A DNA stretch of 64,000 nucleotides, from positions 60,019,319 to 60,083,318 of the forward strand of contig CM046309.1 in assembly GCA_025267735.1 (NCBI GenBank), in the 5' to 3' direction. The notes beneath the pieces are model-generated. The model did not search any database. It saw only the letters and a program-made list of their open reading frames with translations, and was not told where the DNA came from. The translations under genes were made by a program, and so were the position numbers. The DNA comes from Mactra quadrangularis. Lineage: Eukaryota > Mollusca > Bivalvia > Venerida > Mactridae. This document shows positions 32,937 to 44,900 of the stretch, piece after piece. How positions within the stretch are numbered: position 1 is the stretch's first letter; the number at the start of each line of letters is the position of its first letter.

Positions 32937-35900
32937 GTATGTAATATTTATTTATCTATATTGTTACAAATCCTTGTGTCAGTTGAAAACTAAGTTCTAA
33001 ACTAAATATTAAATCAATTTCCCAAGGCATCCAAAAAATAGCAACACATTATCTCTGCATCCTACGTGTACAATTGCTAAATGAATTATCACTATATCTA
33101 AACTAGTTTTTTTTACCTATCTATATGTATATATGTATAATATAGCCATGTTTAAGCTTAAGTGTGAAACACTTTTTGGTATCGGCAATTCCTTCAGGTT
33201 GGTTTATACTCCAAGACCCTTCAATTCTAATTAATCAGTATATGATTATTTGTCAACCTTCTCGGCATTTTGTTAGAACTTTGAGCATTGTCAATAATTA
33301 TAACTTCTCTCAGACACTATTGAGTCATTTTCTTTGCTTCCAAGTCATAACCTGGAAGATTTCAAGCTTCATGCTCTAGTTAGCCTTGTAGGAGGATCTG
33401 AACTTATGTTGAGCTGGCTATCATATTGCTACCGGTCCAATATAGTAACCACTTGGGTCAATGCTTGTTTCAGGTGTGTGTTCAATATTCATACATGTAC
33501 AATACTTAAATATGCTTAGCTGATTTCTGACTTTACTTTCAAACAAAACCTTCTATCTCAGTATGACTATGAGATGTTCTAATTATATCATATACATGGT
33601 TTTACTGTGGCAGCTCTACGTCATTCTGAGTATTCACTTACACCTTTTGGTATGCATGGTATTATAGATTTTATCATTATATAATACATTTTATGTTATT
33701 CCAGGTTGCAAGAATTTCTTGAAGTTATGTAAAATAAAATATTATAATTTCTGTTTGTTCCATTCTGTTCAGGTAAGGACAATGATAATATAATGCTTAG
33801 TTTTCTTCATTTTGTTTAAATAAAGATTTTTTCATAAAAATTAGCAACTGACTTTAATTTTTTTTTCTTTAATTATGATGCCTAAAACGTTCATATTTAT
33901 TTGCCACAGCTCTGGTCTAGGTTTCACAATCCAGTGTTAGCAAAAACATACCCACAGACTCTCATTGAATTTTTTTTAAATGCACATTTCCTGATAAATC
34001 TAATGCATAGTTGCAAGGTGCTACACTTTGCACTTTTTTCCCTCCCTTGAATTCTAGAATAGTCCCAACATGTTGGCACCTGGGCTAGGGTGTTAAGGTT
34101 ATATGACTAATTCCTCTTAGTAAATGAAAGTTTTTATTCAGATATAGTTTTGTATATTATATTTTAACAGAGAAATCTTGTGGCACAAACAGGAGACCCT
34201 ACTGGAAGCGGAAAAGGAGGGGAATCTGTTTATGGGTAAATATTTACATTCTGTTTTATGAATTACTTTATACAGCGCCTACAAAAAGTTTGGAGACAAG
34301 GGAAATTGACTAGAATTGATAAATTTTGTTCATTATACATTTCAGTAAAGTTCTGCTGTTAGAACCAGCAAAATTGATGATCTTAATAGCAAAACTGTCT
34401 TATTATAGAGACACTTTTATTCACAAATTATGCATCGGGGTCTTTATAATTGTCAAAAATCGCATGATTTTGAAATAAAAAAAGTGGTCTTTATAGTAGA
34501 ATTTTACTGTATAACAGTAAAGTCCAGACTCAATGTAATAGTTCATAACTCTAGTGTTTGTACAGCCCAAATGATACTTGAACTGAATTAATTACATTTC
34601 TCCTAATTCTATGTGTTCAAACTTTGAATCACGAGGGCTGAAAGAAAAATTTATCTCCTTATTCAAACATGGCATTGTGTCAAATATTTATACCATTACG
34701 TGAACTTTGGAAATGATTTTTAGACAGAAATAGTGCATTATGTAATTCTGTGTTTTAGTAGTCACAAGTTGATTGTTTTAGTATATTTTACAACCCTGTT
34801 TTAAAATACATTGTAGTTTGAAATAAGAGCAGTGTGCCACGTTTTTATATTTTGGCCTGAGTGTTTGTACTACTCAGAGTTTCAATTTTATATTTTCCAG
34901 TCTTTTGTATGGTGATCAAGCCAAGTATTTTGATATGGAATTCTCTCCAAGATTAAAACATAAGAAAGTAGGAACTGTTTCCATGGTCAACAATGGCAGC
35001 AATATGCATGGCTCACAGGTAATATTTAGTTTTTAAGGTCTCCGTTAGGTTATATGTACAATGTACAATGAAATCACAGGGCATTATGACCCTTTTTCCA
35101 GGGCACGAATAACGGATCCATTTCATGTACAGAAAAATTCAATGTTTCCAGATTTGATAGAAACAGTTCCAAATTAATTGCAAAAATGAAATAAAATTGG
35201 TAAAATTTATGGAGTTGAATAAATAGGTTTGCTTTAAGGCCACTTTTTTCAAATATTTCAAAAATGCTCTTTATTTTCTCCCAACATACCCCATGGAAAC
35301 ATTCCCAAAAATTTACTAGGAAAGGTAAAATATTTAGGAAAGGTCCTTAAGAACAGGTAGGGATGTGAAATTTCAAGTTTTTCCACTTTTCCATGGACAA
35401 AATGTACTTGTCGAGAAGTTCTGAAATTCTGAAAACTATTATATAAAATACACACTACATGTAACCCAGGTCGATAGCACTGTTGGTAGCGCGCCTGGAT
35501 TTGGAATCTCTTGTTGTGTCACTACATGTAAAGTAATAATAAATAATTTATGATAAAACAGTTTTAATTGAGTAAGATTGAAACATTGAGACATTAACAT
35601 TAATAAGTATTACTAGGCCACAACAAGTTGATCATATGTTCTACAGATTTTTCTGGAAAAAAAATGGGGCGAGCGAAGAAAAAAAATAAAAAAAAGTCCT
35701 TATTCACTTGCTTTATATAGCGGTTTGACCAAATTTTTATGAGCATGCGAGGAAATGAAAATATTTTTTTGTAAAAACCGTCAAAATTAAGGTGCAAGCG
35801 AATCCATAGAACATATGATCACTTTGTTGTGGCACTATGTTTTAAAAAATATCACTTATCCAGGGACAAGTCTGTAACATAGCCACCTCTTTATCTAAGT

Positions 35901-38900
35901 CGCAAACAGCTAGTCACAGTCGCCCAGCTAGCTCACTTGGTAGCACACTAGTCTACTGTTCAAGGGGTAGTGTGTTTGATTCCTAGTAGGGGCAAACTTT
36001 CAACTGGGTTTAACGCCGTAGCAACACAATTATAGGTCATATAATGGCGGTCAGTCAACCTACTCACTCCTCTTGAAAAGGCTAAATCGCTGGATTTAGC
36101 TGTTAACCAACTACTAAGCACATACTTTCGTCAGTGACTGACAACTGCCCTACATAATTAAAAATCATTGGTAGGAGGGAGAATGGCCGTAGAAGTAATT
36201 TCATGACCAAGCTCCACGAAAGTATTCCCAGCCCAGGAATCGAACCCACGACCCCTCAATCAGTAGACTTGCGTGCTACCAACTGAGCTAGCCGGGTGGC
36301 TTTGTTTTAGATAGATAGATTTATTTCTGTATAAAAATATAAATTAACATAAAATCATCATACATGTAGTAATGAAATAAACATGATACAGTAATAATGT
36401 TATGCTATCTATATTACATACACGAAGGATAACACAAAAAAGGGAATAAACATCCCTTATTTCCATTGTGGTCCTTGGAATATATAATCAAAGCACAGAA
36501 GGCGCTGAATTTGTTTGGGTCTCGGAATATCAGAAAAGTGATCACAATAACAAAATATTCATTCTAATTTCCTGTTTCTTGCTCATTGTTCTCGTTTAAC
36601 AGCTGTAGTTGCGTCTGTTGTTTACAAAACATTTGTACACACGAGATGATGACGTCATACTCAATTTCGTAGCAAAATAAACAACTTTTTTATGAAAGGT
36701 TCGAGATAATGTGAGGTTCGAGAACATGCGTTAATACGGTACAAACCTCCTTTTTTTCTTCTCCGTGGGTTGTTCTGTTGACTCTTTAGCGTGGTTTGAT
36801 CACGTGACAAATTGAATTTGTTATATAAACTAACCCATAGACGAACGCCCTTTAATTGAAGAGTTCAAAATTGACGTGCGTTTAAATATTACCAGTAATT
36901 TGCGGAAATGTTTCAGAATTGCCCAATATAAGAAATCTTCGACCAATCGGGAACTATATTTTCTTCCCTAAGCAGGTTTGAAAATTAATGCGCCTGTTAT
37001 TTGACAATTAACCTGGTTCCCTGTCCTATTATGGTTAGCAGGGGACCAGTCCATTTGACAATCTTCACGCAGTGATCTCCCCTGAATTTTTCGGCGTTAA
37101 TGTCCATGTAAAGGGAAGTAACCGCTGCAAAAAGGGGACTACTTTGGGCATTTGCAATTAACAGCATTCGGGTCTGAAATTTCGCTACCATTATTTGTTT
37201 GGTCTGACGACCCAAACAAATAATAATATGTGGCATGGGAAGACATGTCTAATATTAACAGAATCACAGTCAAAATTGAAATTGAAAGACATCAAACAAA
37301 GGGTTTAGGATAAATAGGTTAACAATGACAATGGGTACAACAAGGGGACATAAGAACTTATTACAATTCAACAAATGATAAAACAGCAAGATTCTTAGTA
37401 AAATACTATTAAAAACCTATCATGACTTAAATCTATCTATACTAATGAAATAATTTAACAAATTTTTATTAAAAAAAATAAAATTAAAATATCTACTAAA
37501 AGAAGCCAAACATTGATATGTCACATCAAGTGGCTTTTAAGCCTAGATTTAAAAACATTTATACTTTCGGTATCCCTGATTTCCTTAGCATGATTCCTCT
37601 ATAAGCAAATGATTTTTTGCCAAAACCTTTAATCCTGGAGATTGAAAAGTGCCCACTATCCCTGAAACAATCTTCCGAGACAACACTGGAGGCATGAGAT
37701 TATACCCTGAATCTAGTACTATATTGATGAGATTTGCTAGCTGGTACAAAATGCTCATGCATGTATGAAGGAGCTGAATTAGCACTATTTTTAAAAACAT
37801 GGCACAGGGGTGAAAAATGGACTCTTTTTTAAATCAGTTTTATTCTTAGTTTATTTTTAAGTTAGTTATTTACATTAAATTTTTTATTTTTATCATAAAG
37901 TTAATTCTTAAAAAAAAAACGTTTACATTTTTATCGTGGGCAAATAAAATTAATGCTTGCCCGAAGACATTATGGCATATAGACGTGGGTAAATAATCAC
38001 TCTTAGTAGTATCTAATGATACTGGTAATTATTTTGTCAAATTATGTTTCATCTCATACCCAGTTGTTTTGAAAAACAGATTTGTATTTAATGTTTTTAG
38101 CCAGCAATAAAAACCCCTCATATACAGCTATATAGCTGTTCAGTTTGCAGGGCGTTTCATAGAAAATCATCATGTAGCAATATATAAATGCTAGTCTTGT
38201 GGAATAGATGGACCCATTGATTTATACATTAAAAGTAAAAAAGTTAACAGGGAAATCTTTCTCTAGCCAAATTTAACAATGTCTGAAGTCCTCTTAAGTA
38301 CGCTCTGTAACTAGTATTTCTCTGATAGTAGTTGATTCCTTTTATTATGTCAAGCTCTAGATTACCAGAGCTGCACTTTTTAGTAAATATTGGTACAACA
38401 CGATAATCTTTATTTTCTTTGCCATTTAATCCTTCCATTATTAACATTTCTATCAGAAATTTGTATTGTTTGTCATGAACCAAACTTTCACCAACATACA
38501 CCAGTATGTATCTGTATTTACCATGTAATGACTGTATACTCTGCAATGTTGTTTTTCCATGGCCAATCTCACTAAAAAGATGAACTGTTGCTCCTTCCTC
38601 TTTTAGATCTTCAATTATTGCTTCCTTACATTCAGTGGCCTTTTCAAGGTCTTCATCTGTGTTTATGATGACAAAATCGATCATAACAACACCTGAAAAT
38701 TACGAAATCCTATAATATATATAACCCGGGTCGATAGCGCAGTTGGTAGCGCGCCGGGATTTGGTATCTCGTCCTCGAGGGGGTGCGGGTTCGAATCCCT
38801 ACCGGGGAGGTTTTACCCTTCCATGAAAACTTGACAATAATGTCGATTTTCCTCCATTGATTAGATAATATGGAGAAGTTGCCGGCCTTGTGGAAGGGTA

Positions 38901-41900
38901 GGTGAGTACTGGGTATAGACAATGGTCAAGGAAAGCTAGGTTAGGTGCGCTGGATGCCGTAAAATGACCTAAAAATTGTGTTGACACGGCGTTAAATCCA
39001 ATAAATAAATATAGATAAATATAATATATATATATACACGGTCTATATATGATTGCTTAAAATGTACTTATTTGAAAAAGTTTTTATTTAATACTTGAAA
39101 ATATTTTATTTGGAAATCAAGTTTTTTTTCTGGCAGAAAAAAAATGTTTGTTTCCGATGTACTTGTGTAGATCAAAGTTAAAATAAAATTGTGAGTTCAC
39201 ATAACAAAAGGATATAATCTGTGTTGCATACTTTTAGTAGTAATGTATAAAATAATTTTGTTCTGCAATTATTAATCTGGTACAAACGAATGTTATTTGG
39301 CTGGAAAACTCATGAGTTTTGGTTTCCAAGGTTAACAATTGCCAGAATCGCTCTAAGTCATTCAAAGTCTCATTGAAAACTCTTTTAAAATTGTCTTTAA
39401 GTTGTTGCCCTGGCTCAAAATGCATTGCCTTGAACATTTTAATGGCTCTAAGGGACATTCTAATCAGATCAATTATTAAATAGACACAAATTTTTACTTA
39501 TCAATACAATGACTGATGGGGAAATTTTAATACTCACAAAGTCAATCACTCGAAATTTTAAAGAAAATGAAGAAACTTACCATTCATAGTTATACAAAAG
39601 GGTATTGATACTTTCTTGGATACTTTATCCAATTCATCTATGGATGGAGTAAATACTAGTTCATCTACTGATGACAATGAATAATTTGATGAGTTGAGTC
39701 CAGAATCACTATCAGATAGTTCTGGCAACTCTTGCATCATGCATGAATCTAAAGATGGTCGGCTTTCACTGCAATTTTTTGCATATTCTTCAAATTCAGT
39801 CAACCATGAAGTGAAATCGTGATATGAACTGCTTCTCTGGTCATTTGACGATTTACTCCCATCTTCTTGTATCTTTTTCATCCTTCTTTTAGGGGTGCCC
39901 ATTTTGCATCCCAATATAGATCTGCAAGTATATTGTGTAGCCCTAGACAGAAAGCTGACTGAAGTCACTCTATACTAATGATTTCTAAGTTAATTTCTGA
40001 ATTCCTGAAAAGAAATGTACAGTTGACAGCTTGTATCATAGATGGACAGTATGGCTCTGATTAGGGCTGCCACGATACGCCATAAGCGTCACGTGATATA
40101 TTGCAATACGCTGGCAACGTATCTCGATACGTTATACGATATATTGTGGGCTTTTAAATTCGTTGTGCCTCCGCAGTATTTACTAGAAACAATGTAAATT
40201 AAACATGCAACTACTGATAGAAACTAGCCTCTTTAAGTATTTACGGTCATTTAGGACTGTGACGCGCCATAAGCGGTTTAAATTTTGTAACTTAAGGTTA
40301 AATTGAATATACAATGGAAAAACTGACGCTTTGCTACTTTTATTTCGCGAAGGGTAGAATTTTCTAATGAAATAAAAAATATCGCCAAATACCGGTACGT
40401 TAAAATCGTACCGTGGTACGTATTGCCGCAACTGCGTATTGCAATATACCGGTATATCGTGACAGCCCTAGCTCTAATGCACTGAAAACTCTGTATTTTA
40501 ACCCTTTTTGGTTGGGACTTAGGGCGAAAATTTGCCTATTTTTCATATCAGCATGCTAAAGCAATGTTAGATGGTTTGATTTATTACTAATAAACTGACA
40601 AACATTGAACTTTACCAAGTTATTTCCTGGGTAATTTTCTCTCAGAAAAGCTTTTTGATACCTGATATCAGTTACCATGGCTACACTGGTGCAGAGCAAA
40701 ATGGAAAAAACACGCATTTGGTTTGCTCTTTTTTCAACTGAAAATTTGCATTTTATTCAGATTATTTTTTTCCAAAATGAGTTCTAAAGTGCTGGCTCTT
40801 TTCAGTGACTGAAAACATGATACATTGACACCATTTTGTGCCATTTTCAGCACTACATGTCACAGATTAATTTTCTTGCAATGAGTGGCCTTATGTCGTA
40901 AGTCCTTTTCAACCCTCTGTGACAGAGGGGATATTTGGAACCCCCTCGAGACATCTTTTGATGGTTGAGGTGCATGAAGGGCCATTTTTTGCAGCAACTT
41001 TCTTAATGTAAATTTTACTAAAGCCAGTGTAAACACTAAAAAGTCCTGTGTGAGTCAGTAAGGTATTAAAAATGAATTGCCTAATATTTTTAATGCAAAC
41101 GGACCTATAGATTGAGAAAATATAAAACAAAACACACCAAAATCACCTAAATTGTTGCATAAAATTTTTTATACAAAATGTAGTTGTATGTCAATTTTAT
41201 TTTCTAAAATTGTTATTATCAGAATGTGGCTTCACTAATTTCAAAATATTGCAATAGAAACTTATAAAAAAGATGATATTTGGTTGAAATCTGTGAACGA
41301 GCAGCTTTAATCGAAAAACCTTTCTTTAAAACAATCTCATTTTTGGTTTTGTAACTATATGCATCTTTAGACAACTTGTTAAAAAGATATTGATTACAAT
41401 GAATTGTGCTTTTACGTTTTACATTCTTCTGTAAATAGGTGACTACAAAATATTTTAAATGATAACATAATGAAATATACAAATTGACTATGAAAGTGTT
41501 CATGCTTAAGACAGTCAAAAGTTTTAATACTTGATAATACTATGATATGAAAAAATGACTAACTGTCAAAATCATTTATAATTTTTCTTACCTGTTGATC
41601 ACTTTTTTAAAACAAAATGGCTGACATTCTCTGTGTAACTTTTCAGGGTTGTATGAAGCATTTTCTGACTGGGGTGGATTAAACTGTTCTTGGAGGACAG
41701 CTTTGTTTAGTTGAAATAAGCTTCTTTTGTAAATCTGGTTTAGACTAAATTTGATTAAATCTAAAATTATTGTAATAGCCCCCTTGCTACCCTCCATTGC
41801 TCCCCCAGGCCTGCTGTATGAAGGGACATAATATATACATGTATTTTGGTTTTCCAAAAATAATTTGGTGTTTATTTTCAATTATTGAATTTTATCCCAA

Positions 41901-44900
41901 GTATTCTAGGTCATGTGTGTTTTTGTACTTTAACCCTTTACTGTTTGTCACCATCAGTTTTATCTAATAGTGGACAGATAGTGTATAGAGATAAACCTTA
42001 CACTGTGCATACACTAACATTGTTTAACTTGTACACTCTTCAGATAAGGGTTAAACATCACATTGCATTATTAAACACATCTGTTAGTTTAGAGTCAATT
42101 ACTGTGTATTACATGTATAGTGTAAAAGTAAACAATGTTGGTCTTTAAATTTCCTCTTTAACAGTGTAACTATTTAAGACTTAGTACAAAAACTATTAAA
42201 GATATGAAATGTTTAAAATGCATTAAAATATTTTTTGTTACATTTTCAATGAAAATTAAACAATGAACTCATTTTTTTACAAAATTATTTATTGTTAAAA
42301 TCATGAATATATTTAAAATTACTATTAAAGAACTTTCTTGTATGTTTAATATTAAATCTACAATGAATCATGAGTGAAAAGGTGGCCATTCTAGAGTATG
42401 ATCAGTGTTGTCCCATCTTCCAGTGAGCATCCTCCCTCATTTCTTGGCCAATTTTCTTCAAACTCCCTCTGATGATAAACATTGATGCCTAGTTGTGCGT
42501 AAAGTGGAGATAATTCAATTTTTTTCATTCGACTTTGAATTACTTCCCCTTTCATATATCTCTATATATGCCATATGTTAATAAAGTCAAAATGGCAAGC
42601 AATGAAAAACTTGTCCGGACAATAACTGAACCACCAATGTACCTAGGTTCACCAAATATTATGTGAGTGTAGCCCTTGTGTCAAGGATATGCCCTATTGG
42701 TTTTGGGGCTCCTGGGTCAAAGGTCAAGGACACAGGGGCATCATATTGAAAAACCTTGTCCAGGTAATAAATCCTCAACGACTGTACCTAGGTTCACAAA
42801 ATTTTATGTGAAGGTAGCCCTTGCGTCAAGGATGTGACCTACAGGTTTTTGGGCCCCAGGTTCAAAGGTCAAGGTCACGGAGGCATCATATGGAAAAACT
42901 TTGTCCAGACAATACCTGAACCACTAATGTACCTAGGTTCACCAAATTTTATATGCGAGTAGCCCATGTGTCAAGGATTTGCCCTATTGGATTTGGAGCC
43001 CCTGGGTCAAAGGTCAAGGTCACTGGGGCATCATATTGAAAAACATTGTCCGTGTAATAACTCAACAATGACTGCACCTAGGTTAACCAAATTTCATGTG
43101 AGAGTTGCCCATGTGTCAAGGATGTTCCCTATTGGTTTTGGGGCCCCAGGGTCAAGTTTAAACCATCAACCAGAAGATATCAAATTACCAAGCAGTGACT
43201 TCAAATGTTCAATCAATATGTTATTAAGTCAAAATGGCAAACAATGGAAATAATGCTATATTTAATAAGTAACATGAAATAAGTTCACCAAATTTTATGT
43301 GAGGGTAGCCCATGTGTCAAGGATGTTCCCTATTGGTTTTGAGGCCCCTGGGTCAAAGGTCAAGGTCACAGGGGCATCATATGGAAAAACATTGTCAGGA
43401 CAATAACTAAACAATGCTTGTACCTAGGTTAACCAAATTTTATGTGGATCAGCCCATTTGTCATGGAGTAATGTGTTGATAGCTCTTTGGTAGAGGATGT
43501 TCCCTTTTGATTTGGAGACCCTAGGGTCTAAAGTCAAAGTCACTGGGACTTAATTTATATTGAAAATTTTCCGGCCAACAACTCAATAATGATTGTACCT
43601 AGGTTCACCGAATTTTATTTAAGGGTAGCCTAAATGTCTAGCATATGCCCCTTTGGTTTTAGGCCCCTGGGTCAAAGGTCAAAGTCACAAGGAAATCATG
43701 AGGAAAACATTGTCCAACAACCATCTTTATCTTATATCACCAAATTTTATGTACCAATACTCTTTGGGTCAAAGTTGAGAACTTTAGGTTCTGAGGCCCC
43801 AGGGCAAGGTCACTGGAAGTTTGTATGGGAAAACTTTGTGCCGGTGATAACTCAACCATGGCTTTACCTAGGTTCTCAAAATCTTTGCTTTGGATAGCCC
43901 TCCAGTTAAGGATGGGACCTATTCTGATATCCAGGGGTCATTTATCAAGGTCACAGGGACTTCATATGAGATAGAACACAGTATGGACTGCACACGGGCG
44001 TATAATGCCCCGCCCAGCGGAGCTCTTGTTACCGTTTGTTGCTACAAACAACAACATTTTCAATAGTTTTTGTGATCAGTTTAACTGCAACATTTTATTG
44101 ATTTAATATGCATATTATAAAAGTTAAAAAAGTATAGTGTGGTCATTGAGTACAATTCATAACTTTGTTACTTGTATCAGTCATATAAAATATGGAACCA
44201 AACAGAAATGAGATGGGACTTTTTGTCCACCCTTGACAAACTGAGATGGGACCTTTTGACCATGATGGCAAAACTACATGGGACTTTTTGTCCACCTGTG
44301 TCAAAATTGACATGGGACTTTTTGTGCATGGGACCTTTTGTCCGGCTCCCGAAATAATAAGTTTTATAGCGCATTAAAGATCAGACACGTAAAAATGCGG
44401 GATTGAGCAGTCCAGGCAGTACACGTAAAAATGCGGGATTGAGCGGTTCAGGCAGTCCGCGTAAAAATACGGGATTGACCGGTAAAGGGGTAAACAATGA
44501 ACTTGCCCTGTAAATTGGGGAATAAGCTGATGCATGAACAGAATTTGTCTGATTCAACCCTACCTGTTTGATATTAAACATTAATTTAAAATAGTGTATA
44601 ATGCACATTTTAATCTCATCTGACGAAACGTTTATAAAATAAGTGTAAACTAACAAAACTTTAAAATTGTAAAAAAAATTCTCCCCTAAATATTGTAGTG
44701 TACAGGTCGTATTCTAGGTCATGCGTTTTTTTGTACTTTGAACATTATAAATTTTATACAATAATGTTTGTATTAAATAAGTGTAAACTAACTAAACTAT
44801 AAATTTGTAAAAATAAATCGCCCCTAAATATTAGTGTGTAAAGAAACTGGCAATGTTTGTATACGCAATGTTTACGTGGACGATCTGTACTGTATTCATT

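Larger units (their letters stand above)
22720..34600. repeat. Segmental duplication, copy 1
   Basis: From about 22720 onward, exons, introns and intergenic sequence align collinearly with 50795-63320, by eye at roughly nine bases in ten. It covers JIP1 exons 8-11, the intergenic region and PPIL4 exons 1-3. The alignment is broken only by insertions that look like transposons or by simple repeats. Confidence 0.92.

Noticed and set aside
39234..39458. Minus-strand open frame with helical look ([12 protein letters not shown]) between TIR-gene exons
   Set aside because: Its acceptor gives a phase that does not fit the preceding exon, and the preceding exon joins the TIR exon directly in frame. 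An alternative exon cannot be excluded.
41219..41518. Minus-strand open frame of 99 codons in the TIR-gene intron
   Set aside because: No domain and no phase-compatible splice pair; the flanking exons already join in frame without it.
42600..44030. CRISPR-like array
   Set aside because: Units are diverged, about 145 bp long and contiguous without unique spacers; this is eukaryotic tandem repeat DNA.
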